A stretch of 64,000 nt of DNA, taken from assembly GCA_963971285.1 (NCBI GenBank), contig OZ020258.1:6138001-6202000 (forward strand), written 5' to 3'. The notes under the pieces were generated by a model that saw nothing but the letters and a program-made list of their open reading frames with translations, was not told where the DNA came from and ran no database searches. This stretch comes from Astropecten irregularis (taxonomy: Eukaryota; Echinodermata; Asteroidea; Paxillosida; Astropectinidae). The first letter of the stretch is position 1, and every line of letters starts with the position of its first letter. Below are positions 47,310 through 57,759 of the stretch, one piece after another. The translations under genes and the position numbers were made by a program.

Positions 47310-48314
47310 CGTCTCGTGACCATGGCTTGCGATATGAAGGTACACGTAGATCGTGGTCGATCGTCAGCACACCAATAGCGCCACCAAGCATTTTAACGTT
47401 ATGAAAAAAAGCTGAATTTTTTGTTTGCAGTATATCTCGTGAACGACAAATACTATGGTAATGATTCTTTTTGCAAACGTTCTGTTAGATCATGTAGATG
47501 TGCATGCGGCAGTGAAAATAAATGTGATGTCACCATGACGTCATAAAAAGCTGAATTTTCTTCCGTATCGTTAAGAATGTCTGATTGTCAGGAAACTTGG
47601 TATGTGTGATGTCTGTGCTATATACTCCAATAATGTTTTAGTAATGATTTATAATTTAGAATTAAACATTTGTTGGTAAATTTTTTAGAATTGTCGAGAT
47701 ATGCTGGTAAATTTTACATCATGTAGTTGTGCATGCTGCCCCGAAATTTACCGGGACGTCATCATGAAGTCATCAAAAAGTAATGTTTAATTCTTTAATA
47801 TTTAAACACGTGACAGCTCATTTAAATGTTTAATTAGTCAATTTTTTAGCAGCGTATCTCGAGAACGACAAAGGCTATAGTATGATTCTTTTTGCAAAAG
47901 CTTAGTTACATCATGTATTTGTGCATGTTGCCAAGAAATTTACTGTGACGTCATCATGACGTCATTAAAAAAAGGTTATTTTTGGTAAGCAGTATATCTC
48001 GAGAACGGTAAGTGATACGGTAATGGCTCTTTTTGTAAAAGCTTTGAAAGACCCTGGAGATGTGCATGCTGTTGTGAAATTAACTGTGACGTCATTATGA
48101 CGTAATCAAAAGGCTTAATTCATGTTTGCAGGATATCTTGAGAATGACAAAAGTTATGGTAATGATTCTTTTCGCAAAATCTTTGTTATAGCCTTTAGAT
48201 ATGCATGCTGCTTTGGAAATGACAGTGACGTCATCATGACGTCATCGGAGCTTATAAAGGTTATCAAATAAGTCGGAACAGCTCCGTGTTCGTCCACGAA
48301 CACTTAAATGTCTA

Positions 48315-48315
<1 letters not shown>

Positions 48316-48347
<32 letters not shown>

Positions 48348-49135
48348 CTTTATCACCCAAAGTTTGTTTATTCCTAATCTTCTATAATCTTGTTCTGGTC
48401 AGCTTATATGAGGTATCATATGAAAGCTTATCAGCTGAAGTTTATTATAAGACTGAGTTTGTTAAAATTCTTAATTAATTAGGCACGTGACAGCTCATTT
48501 GCATATTTAATTAGTCAATTTTGTTAGCAGCATATCTTGAGAACGACAAAAGCTATGAATATGATTCTTTTTGCAAAGGCTTAGTAGCATCATGTAGTTG
48601 TGCATGCTACCAAGAAATTTACCGTGACGTCATCATGACGTCATCAAAAATGCTGATTTTATTATTAGCAGCATATCTCAAGAACGGTAAGTGCTACGGT
48701 AATGATTCTTTTTGTAAAAGCTTTGTTACATCATGTAGTTGTGCATGCTGCCCCAAAATTTACAGTGACGTCATCATGACGTCATCAAAAAAGGAAATTT
48801 TTGGTTAATAGCATTATATCTCGAGAACGGTAAGTGCTACGGTATTGGTTCTTTTTGTAAAAGCTTTGTTAGACCCTGGAGATTTGCATGCTGTTGTGAA
48901 ATTGACTGTGACGTCATTATGACGTCATCAAAAGGCATAATTTATGTTTGCAGCATATCTTGAGAATGACAAAAGCTATAGTAATGATTCTTTTCACAAA
49001 AGCTTTGTTAGAAACTTAAGATGCACGCTGCTTTGTAAATGACCGTGACGTCATCATGACGTCATCGGAGCTTATAAAGCTGATCAAATAAGTCGGAACA
49101 GCTCTGTGTTCGTCCACGAACACTTAAATGTCTAG
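48316..49135 (+). mobile_element. Headless Helentron-like body I
   Basis: (TTA)n start, internal repeats with TGACGTCA pairs, 3' hairpin and CTAG. Confidence 0.75.
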
Positions 49136-50129
49136 TTATTATTATACTTTATCACCCAAAGTTTGTTTATTGCTTATCTCTTCTCAGCTTCTTCTGATCA
49201 GCTTAGATGAGGTATCATCTGAAAGCTTATAAGCTAAGGATCATTTCGTAACTGAGTTGTAAAAATTCTTAATAATTAGGCACGTGACAGCTCATTTGCA
49301 TATTTAATTAGTCAATTTTGTAACCAGCGTATCTCAAGAACGGTAAATGCTACGGAAATGATTCTTTTTGCAAAAGCTTAGTTACATCATGTAGATGTGC
49401 ATGCTGCCATTAAAATGGTCGTGACGTCATCATGACGTCATCAAAAGGCTGTTTTTACGAAGCATATATTTTTAAAACGACATGTGCCACGGTAATGATT
49501 CTTATTGCTCATCTTTTCTTATCTTCTTGTGATTAATAGCTTAGATGAAGTATCTTAGGAAAGCGTATATAAGCTAAGGATCATTCCCACACTAACAAAA
49601 ATCCTTCATTAATAAGCCACGTGACAGCTCATTTGCATAGTTAATTAGACTTTTTTGTAACCACCATATCTCGAGAACGACAAAGGCTATGAATATGATT
49701 CTTTTTGCAAAAGCTTAGTAGCATCATGTAGTTGTGCATGCTGCCAAGAAATTTACCATGACGTCATCATGACGTCATCAAAAATGCTGATTTTATTATT
49801 AGCAGCATATCTCGAGAACGGTAAGTGCTACGGTAATGATTTTTTTGTAAAAGCTTTGTTACATCATGTAGTTGTGCATGCTGCCCCGAATTTTACAGTG
49901 ACTTCATCATGACGTCATCAAAAAAGGTAATTTTTGGTTTATAGCAGTATATCTCGAGAACGGTAAGTGCTACGGTATTGGTTCTTTTTGTAAAAGCTTT
50001 GTTGGAAACTTTAGATGCACGCTGCTTTGTAAATGACCGTGACGTCATCATGACGTCATCGGAGCTTATAAAGCTGATCAAATAAGTCGGAACAGCTCCG
50101 TGTTCGTCCACGAACACTTAAATGTCTAG
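49136..50129 (+). mobile_element. Headless Helentron-like body J
   Basis: As above; contains an extra body-start-like module around 49500-49660 and ends in CTAG at 50126-50129. Confidence 0.72.
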
Positions 50130-50131
50130 TT

Positions 50132-50180
50132 AGCTGTTCCGACATTTCTGATGTCGGAACAGGTTTTGTTTTTGTTCTGA

Positions 50181-50211
<31 letters not shown>

Positions 50212-51001
50212 ACTTTATCACCCAAAGTTTGTTTATTCCTAATCTTCTATAATCTTGTTCTGGTCAGCTTATATGAGGTATCATATGAAAGCTTATCAGC
50301 TGAAGTTTATTATAAGACTGAGTTTGTTAAAATTCTTAATTAATTAGGCACGTGACAGCTCATTTGCATATTTAATTAGTCAATTTTGTTAGCAGCATAT
50401 CTTGAGAACGACAAAAGCTATGAATATGATTCTTTTTGCAAAGGCTTAGTAGCATCATGTAGTTGTGCATGCTACCAAGAAATTTACCGTGACGTCATCA
50501 TGACGTCATCAAAAATGCTGATTTTATTATTAGCAGCATATCTCGAGAACGGTAAGTGCTACGGTCATGATTCTTTTTGTAAAAGCTTTGTTACATCATG
50601 TAGTTGTGCATGCTGCCCCGAAATTTACAGTGACGTCATCATGACGTCATCAAAAAAGGTAATTTTTGGTTTATAGCAGTATATCCCGAGAACGGTAAGT
50701 GCTACGGTATTGGTTTTTTTTGTAAAAGCTTTGTTAGACCCTGTAGATTTGCATGCTGTTGTGAAATTTACTTGTGACGTCATTATGACGTCATCAAAAG
50801 ACATAATTTATGTTTGCAGCATATCTTGAGAATGACAAAAGCTATGGTAATGATTCTTTTCACAAAAGCTTTGTTAGAAACTTTAGATGCACGCTGCTTT
50901 GTAAATGACCATGACGTCATGATGACGTCATCGGAGCTTATAAAGCTGATCAAATAAGTCGGAACAGCTCCGTGTTCGTCCACGAACACTTAAATGTCTA
51001 G
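50132..51001 (+). mobile_element. Helentron-like element K (complete)
   Basis: Head palindrome at 50132 only 2 nt (TT) after the CTAG of J, then (TTA)n, body and its own CTAG at 50998-51001. The shortest complete member (~870 bp). Confidence 0.8.
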
Positions 51002-51840
51002 TTATTATTATACTTTATCACCCAAAGTTTGTTTATTCCTGATCTCTTACTTAGCTTCTTCTGTTCAGCTTAAATGAGGTATCTTATGAAAGCTTATAAG
51101 CTGAAGTTAATCCTAAGACTGAGTTTGTTAAAATTCTTAATTAATTAGGCACGTGACAGCTCATTTGCATATTTAATTAGCTGTTTTTGTTAGCAGCGTA
51201 TCTCGAGAACCACAAATGCTATGAAAAAAATTCTTTTTCCAAAAGCTTTGTTACATCCTGTAGTTATGCATGCTGTCATGAAAATGGCCGCTACGTCATC
51301 ATGACGTCATCAAAAGGCTGTTTTTGTTAGGAGCAGAACGACATATGTCATGGTAATGATTCTTTTTGCTTATATTTTCTTATATCGTCTTCTGATTAGC
51401 TTAGATGAGGTATCTTAGGAAAGCTTGTAAGCTAAGGATCATTCTGTCACTGAGTTGTAATAATTCTTCATTAATTAAGCACATGACAGCTCATTAAAAT
51501 GTTTAATTAGTAAATTTTGTTAGCAGCGAATCTTGAAAACCACAAATGCTACGAAAATAATATTTTTTCCAAAAGCTTTGTTATATGCTGTAGTTGTGCA
51601 TGCTGTCATGAAAATGGTTGGTAGGCCTATGTAAGTCATCGTGAATGTGCCAAGACTAGGTATAAAGGCCAGGACGTGCATGGCCAGGCACAGACTGTTG
51701 GCACGGTAAGGTGATACTTTACAAGCGCAATGGCACATAATTCATGCATAATGTAGTACCATGGTAGTAGGCCTACGTTGAAAGAATGTAAAGTCAATCG
51801 TCAGGAGATTGTGATAACAGGGCAAAAACGGTATTAGTTT
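51002..51840 (+). mobile_element. Diverged Helentron-like body L, no 3' end found
   Basis: Begins TTATTATTATACTTTATCACCC and keeps body repeats to ~51610. The part after that (CCAGGCACAGACTGTTGGCACGG, then AGGAGATTGTGATAACAGG) resembles 38180-38360 in element C, so it is an older relative of C and H. The right limit is uncertain; weak similarity may reach ~52330. Confidence 0.6.
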
Positions 51841-52521
51841 AATAATTTCCAAAAGGAAATGGTATTTGAAACGTCATAAACTAATTTTTTAAATATATTG
51901 TTTAAGCTTCAAACTCAGAAACATTAGAAAAATACACATTCCATTAGTGTCATACGCGTTTTCGTAACGATCACGAAAGCGCCACATATCTAGAATCGCT
52001 TTTTACGGATCACTGCAATAGCGCCCTCAAGCGTTACAATTTCCATACAATCCATTTTCTTAAGGGAAATTTTTCTGGCTTGGCCGCGCCGGAGCAAATC
52101 TGGCTAATTATTTTCATTTTTGAAAGAATGCTTGGAGACAGCTTATAAAGCGTTTGAAATATAATCGGCTCTCAATTTCATAGCTCCAGTTACTGCTAAA
52201 ATTGCTTTGTAAAAATATCAAAAATAGATTCTTATAATGACGTGCTTCGTCGAGTTCGTTATGTTGTTCGTAACCACGGCTTGAGAGAGATTGATGAGAT
52301 CGAAGTAACAAGTAAACAACATAATAGCACAGTAACTTGGGCATTAGTTAGTACACCAAACTGGCAACTTTTGTACTATGTACATTATAATGTAAACAAG
52401 TGTCAAGATGGGAGAAAGCCATTACATTTCCTTCTCTAGCATTATTCCATTGCAAATTTGCCTCAAAGATATTAATAGTGCCCCATTATGCGACATATTT
52501 TTTGCCTGAGTGATACTAGTG
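51841..52521. other. Old repeat debris
   Basis: A frame at 52242-52439 (RYVVRNHGLREI) sits where C and H have a CGTGACCATGGCTTG-like sequence; it is too short and too lightly supported to call a gene. Confidence 0.4.
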
Positions 52522-52905
52522 TTAAAGGCATTGCATACGTTTGGTAATGACTCTGAAAATTTATGGCAATAAAAACTTACTTGGTGAGAACTACAGCTGC
52601 TTTGGATAGTATAATGCATATTGAGAAACTTTCAATTCGAAGTACCGCGGTTATGGAAAAATATGTCACTTTTTATCTCCAAAAATTACGAATCTGAGGA
52701 GCGTTATGGCCGTAACGCTTCTCAGCTATTGACTAACTGTTATCTGGCGTGAAATAACCGCTCTAGTTTGTCGCCAAAATCTCAAAAACGCTACCACCTT
52801 TTGAAGTGAAACTTTCACAGGTTAGTTTTATGGTATATATATTCAATTATATTCGTTTGAAACAAACAGTAGGCTCAAATTACCAAACGTATGCAATCCC
52901 TTTAA
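52522..52905. mobile_element. TTAA-flanked MITE, third subfamily
   Basis: The ends TTAAAGGCATTGCATACGTT and AACGTATGCAATCCCTTTAA are ~27-bp inverted repeats around 384 bp. Same TTAA + AGG/CCT architecture as 1404 and 7741. Confidence 0.8.
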
Positions 52906-53544
52906 ATCTGAAATGATTACAAGAGGAGCCAAGCACATAAACCGATTTGCTTAAATTTGGTGACTGTAGTTGCACAACTATAGGGTCATTGTATACAAGG
53001 ATTGCTTTCACAATTACTACGCTATCCAAAAAGCATACAGACACGAAATAAATTGAAACATCTACAAGCATGATCCAAGAATCAACAATTTGTATTAATT
53101 ATTCAAAGAAGAGGATTCCAAGGACAAGAATACATAATATAGGCTCAAAGACTCAAGATTGTAGATCAAGAAATTCATGTTTTAAATGCAACATTCTATA
53201 TGCAAGATTCAAGATTTTAGGTCAGTAACCGCAATACTTTCACTGGTTGGGTTTTCTATCACCCTTAAATAAGTTATTGTTCCATGTTTGCCAGCCAAAC
53301 TCCATGATTTAAACAGATGTTCCAAGAATCAAGTTTCATAATAATTAAATAGTACAGTGATAGGAATTGAAAGCTACAATTAAAAGGAGGTCTTTGTGTT
53401 TCAATTTCTTAATTGAAAGGTGTAATATACATGATTGGTTAGGGTCACAGAACAGCACTCACACTTAGTGTGTTTTAGCATGTACATGAAATATTGAACA
53501 CAATTGGACATCTGAGACCCGAGATAATGGTGAAAACACAACTC
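52906..53544. other. No recognised feature
   Basis: AT-rich sequence with a few loose AAGATTCAAGA-type repeats; nothing supported. Confidence 0.5.
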
Positions 53545-53622
53545 AATAATCTTATTCCGAGATCAAAATTGTTTTTGGTCTTTGTTTTACAAATTTCTGG
53601 ATAAATACACATACCCTGAAAG
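53545..53622. mobile_element. Fragment of the 7741 MITE family
   Basis: GATCAAAATTG...TTCTGGATAAATACAC and CATACCCTG match the internal part of 7741-8105 in direct orientation, abutting an inverted copy. Confidence 0.6.
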
Positions 53623-53997
53623 TTAAAGGTAGTATCATACTTTGGTAAGAAACCAAAACACAAATGTTCACAGATTTACGTATAACTTACAGGGTATGAG
53701 GATGGTGGTGGTAGAAACATACCGTTAAAATTATTCCACCTGAAATGGTGTATTTATCCAGAAATTATTAACACAACGACCGAAAATCTTTTTGATCTTT
53801 TAAAAGATCAAAAATAAAAGAGAAAAGACTTAAGAAATACTGTGGCTGTTTTTCAGTGTTTTCTCAAAAAGTGAGCAACGTACATGTATGGGACTGAAAT
53901 TTCCACTGATGACTGTTACTGTATCTGTCTTGGTATTTTTGCCAATGAATCTTTTTTTCTTCGATAAAAACCAAAGTATGACTATGATACTACCTTA
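53623..53997. mobile_element. TTAA-flanked MITE, inverted copy of the 7741 family
   Basis: The ends TTAAAGGTAGTATCATACTT and GATACTACCTTAA are inverted repeats. The interior is the reverse complement of 7741-8105, and the right end has a small CTATGA insertion. Confidence 0.8.
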
Positions 53998-54434
53998 AAA
54001 TGTAAATTTGCAATCGTTTCTTTTGGGTATGATACTAATCCTGTACAGTTGAGATGTCAAAGAATTTAATTTTAATTAACAGGAAAGTACTCAAAAATGA
54101 CACTGTTTGCATATATTTAGAATGAAATAAGAGCATTTTACTATGAACAAAATGGAAACAGAGAACATCTTTTCATGTCTCTCACTTTTAGGCAATAATA
54201 ATAATCAATTATTACAGCAGTCATGATAGGGAAGGTTCCTTTTGCAAAAGTGCAATATGCTGCCACACATACATTAATAGTGCAAACAAACAAACAACAC
54301 GATGATATATACAGTATAAAATAAATAAAAATGCTATGCTTTGTGTACGATACATGTACTGATAATAGTGTGCATATTGATGCTCACAGTAGCTAATACT
54401 ATTTTCAATGGTCATTGAGCTTCATTTATACCTT
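53998..54434. other. No recognised feature
   Basis: AT-rich; nothing supported. Confidence 0.5.
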
Positions 54435-54642
54435 ACAACTATTTCAACACCCTGGGGACTATACAGCAATGACCACTGTAGGCACATAAAGGCTATAAAT
54501 CAAGCAATGTCAAGGAATATGTGACAAAGCGTCTTGGCCGAGAACTCACCACGTACTAGCCCATGGCTGGATTCGAACCCACAATCTGTAGATTAACCAC
54601 AAGATCTTGAGTACGACATGCCAGATTACAAGGCCACAGCAC
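54435..54642 (-). mobile_element. tRNA-derived SINE, second copy
   Basis: On the minus strand TGTGGCCTTGTAATCTGGCA carries a box A-like start, followed by GGGTTCGAATCCAGCCATGG (box B). Collinear with 10318-10563. Confidence 0.7.
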
Positions 54643-54652
54643 AAGTGCTGCT

Positions 54653-54812
54653 GGTTAACAAGCTTCAGGGTGAAGAGGAGCAGTATGCGACAAAGCTTCT
54701 TGTCCAAGGACACGAGGACCACTAGCCCATGGCTGGATTCATAATCACAATCTGTAGAATGACCACAAGACCTTGATTACGATATGCCAAACTACTGGGC
54801 TACGGAACCCCA
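54653..54812 (-). mobile_element. tRNA-derived SINE, third copy, damaged
   Basis: Minus strand GGGGTTCCGTAGCCCAGTAG, with box B degenerated to GATTATGAATCC. Adjacent to and in the same orientation as the second copy. Confidence 0.65.
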
Positions 54813-55138
54813 CATAAGTTTCCCCAAGTGGTTAACAAAATAGCTCAGATACAGAGAGCCTAATCTCCACACTTTGTAATTTTTAAATTGTTAAAACACT
54901 TCATAAGTTTAGCAAATTAGCAAACATTTAGCAAAGGTTAGTTTTTCTTTGTCCAAAACCATAAACAGTTAAGTAACATTTAAAGAGTGCTGCAATTTAA
55001 TTTAAATAAGCTATTTAATTTTTAACTCAATCACTATTTTTTATGTAAATAGTATGGTTCAAAATAACAAAGCAGATCCATAAGATCTACAAGAGCCCAG
55101 AAGATTATGCACAATAAACAGTTATTTTTTAAGAATTT
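54813..55138. other. No recognised feature
   Basis: AT-rich spacer before the 71-bp minisatellite. Confidence 0.5.
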
Positions 55139-57118
55139 GGGGTCATGATGTCACCCCACTAGAAGCACAAAAGATGGCGTACACATGGGTTACAGTCTTC
55201 AGGTTGGGTGGGGTCAATTTGTCACTCCACTAGATGCACAGAAGACGATTAACACATGGGTTACAGTCTGCCAGTTGGGTGGGGTCATGATGTCACCCCA
55301 CTAGAAGCACAAAAGATGGTGTACACATGGGTTACAGTCTCCAGGTTGGGTGGGGTCATGATGTCACCCCACTTGAAGCACAGAAGATGATGTACACATG
55401 GGTTACAGTCTGCAGGTTGGCAATGGTTGGGTGGGGTCATTATGTCACCCCACTAGAAGCACAGAAGACGGTAAACACATGGGTTACAGTCTCCAGGTTG
55501 GGTGGGGTCATGATGTCACCCCACTTGAAGCACAGAAGATGATGTACACATGGGTTACAGTCTGCAGGTTGGGTGGGGTCATGATGTCACCCCACTAGAA
55601 GCACAGAAGACGGTGTACACATGGGTTACAGTCTGCAGGTTGGCTGGGGTCATTATGTCACCCCACTAGAAGCACAGAAGATGGTGTACACATGGGTTAC
55701 AGTCTGCAGGTTGTGTGGGGTCATTATGTCACCCCACTAGAAGCACAGAAGATGGCGTACACATGGGTTACAGTCTGCAGGTTGGGTGGGGTCATGATGT
55801 CACCCCACTAGAAGCACAGAAGACGGTGAACACATGGGTTACAGCCTGCAGGTTGGGTGGGGTCATTATGTCACCCCACTAGAAGCACAGAAGACGGTGT
55901 ACACATGGGTTACAGTCTGCAGGTTGGGTGGGGTCATTATGTCACCCCACTAGAAGCACAGAAGATGGCGTACACATGGGTTACAGTCTGCAGGTTGGGT
56001 GGGGTCATTATGTCACCCCAGTAGAAGCACAGAAGACATTGTGCACATGGGTTACAGTCTGCAGGTTGGGTGGGGTCATTATGTCACCCCACTAGAAGCA
56101 CAGAAGATGATGTACACATGGGTTACAGCCTGCAGGTTGGGTGGGGTCATTATGTCACCCCACTAGAAGCACAGAAGATGGTGTACACATGGGTTACAGT
56201 CTGCAGGTTGGGTGGGGTCATTATGTCACCCCACTAGAAGCACAGAAGATGGTGTACACATGGGTTACAGCCTGCAGGTTGGGTGGGGTCATTATGTCAC
56301 CCCAGTAGAAGCACAGAAGATTGTGTACACATGGGTTACAGCCTGCAGGTTGGGTGGGGTCATGATGTCCCCCCAGTATAAGCACAGAAGATGGTGTACA
56401 CATGGGTTACAGCCTGCAGGTTGGGTGGGGTCATTATGTCACCCCAGTAGAAGCACAGAAGATGGTGTACACATGGGTTACAGCCTGCAGGTTGGGTGGG
56501 GTCATTATGTCACCCCAGTAGAAGCACAGAAGATGGTGTACACATGGGTTACAGCCTGCAGGTTGGGTGGGGTCATTATGTCACCCCACTAGAAGCACAG
56601 AAGACGGTGAACACATGGGTTACAGTCTGCAGGTTGGGTGGGGTCATGATGTCCCCCACTAGAAGCACAGAAGATGGTGTACACATGGGTTACAGCCTGC
56701 AGGTTGGGTGGGGTCATTATGTCACCCCAGTAGAAGCACAGAAGACGGTGAACACATGGGTTACAGTCTGCAGGTTGGGTGGGGTCATGATGTCCCCCAC
56801 TAGAAGCACAGAAGATGGTGTACACATGGGTTACAGCCTGCAGGTTGGGTGGGGTCATGATGTCACCCCACTAGAAGCACAGAAGATGGTGTACACATGG
56901 GTTACAGTCTGCAGGTTGGGTGGGGTCATTATGTCACCCCACTAGAAGCACAGAAGATGGTGTGCACATGGGTTACAGTCTCCAGGTTGGGTGGGGTCGT
57001 GATGTCACCCCACTAGAAGCACAGAAGATGGCGTACACATGGGTTACAGCCTGCAGGTTGGGTGGGGTCATTATGTCACCCCAGTAGAAGCACAGAAGAC
57101 GGTGTGCACATGGCGTGC
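55139..57118. repeat. 71-bp minisatellite, about 28 units
   Basis: Each unit contains GTTACAGtCTGCAGGTTGGG, TGGGGTCATtATGTCACCCC and CTAGAAGCACAGAAGA. GGGGT/ACCCC can form a hairpin. Variation is mostly a few alternating bases (ATTATG/ATGATG, CTAG/GTAG, AGATG/AGACG). The open frames here follow from the period. Confidence 0.93.
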
Positions 57119-57759
57119 ATGTTAAATTTGTTGCCTTGTGTGTTCAGGTTGTTAATATCACTTCACTTGAGAGAAGCAGTTTTTTTATGTGATGGAGACT
57201 CTCAGTTTGGTCCTGCATTCTGGTATAGATAATAAAAAACAAAATCATATGCCTATTATTTACAATTTCATCTTCAGTGGCCTTTCAATTTTAGTTTTCA
57301 ATTTGCTTATATTCTTAAAATTATTTTTGAAGCCATCATTTTCCTTATTATTTTAATTTGTTAGCATGTTTCAAATTATTTCTGAAAACATAATTGTCCT
57401 TATACTTTCTTCTGCTTGTCTTCTGCTTGTATCTTTAGCTTTTCTATATTCAATATTCATTTTTTTTCTTTCAAAATTTCATACAGGTCATACATTTCTT
57501 TTTATTCACTTCTTTATTATTCGCAAATCCATTTTACATAAAACATGTCAATGTTTGTTTATGATGCATTCCTAAATTCCTAGCCATATCATATTCCTTT
57601 AATTTGACTGATGAGTTCAGTTGATAATATTCTTAGTTGAACACGTTTACTGGTTCATTATTATTCTTGACCTCATCCAACTGAAATGATTAGCAGTATA
57701 TGATCATTTCGATAATACTTTAAGTTGTAAAACATTGTTGGCATAAGGCCTATTGCTAC
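57119..57759. other. AT-rich 3' flank of the Helitron gene with a coding relic
   Basis: Downstream of the Helitron stop. Holds the relic at 57287-57412; no clear Helitron 3' end (hairpin plus CTRR on the minus strand) was found here. Confidence 0.5.
57287..57412 (-). pseudogene. Relic of Helitron N-terminal basic repeats
   Basis: The minus strand reads KYKDNYVFRNNLKHANKLK, then two stops and a frameshift, then YKENDGFKNNFKNISKLK. These match the 18-residue repeats of the Helitron protein (KYKENDGFRNNVKNASK). It lies past the stop codon of that gene, so it comes from another, decayed copy. Confidence 0.65.

Larger units (their letters stand above)
44383..48315 (+). mobile_element. Long Helentron-like element H with doubled head and minisatellite
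   Basis: Heads lie at 44383 and 44440. The body carries the exon-like fragment (45541-45765), the 19-bp minisatellite (45795-46735), the coding-like block (47121-47309) and a 3' CTAG end. It is collinear with element C, except for a segment around 44800-45540 (e.g. CCGGAAGTTGAATTTTGAC) that I did not match to C. Confidence 0.75.

Noticed and set aside
36168-50676. Frames such as MLAAYLENDKGYEYDSF with CSCACC runs
   Set aside because: These are read-through of the ~130-bp internal repeats of the Helentron-like bodies; variable and broken among copies.
33029-51001. CRISPR-like array of palindromic repeats
   Set aside because: Repeats are transposon heads separated by unequal, non-spacer sequence in a eukaryotic genome.
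55327-56945. Frames with MGYSLQVGWGH repeats
   Set aside because: Product of the 71-bp minisatellite; frame shifts from unit to unit.
55139-57118. Helitron 3' terminus of the gene at 57760-64000
   Set aside because: On the minus strand no hairpin followed 10-12 nt later by CTRR was found; the ends of this Helitron remain unknown.
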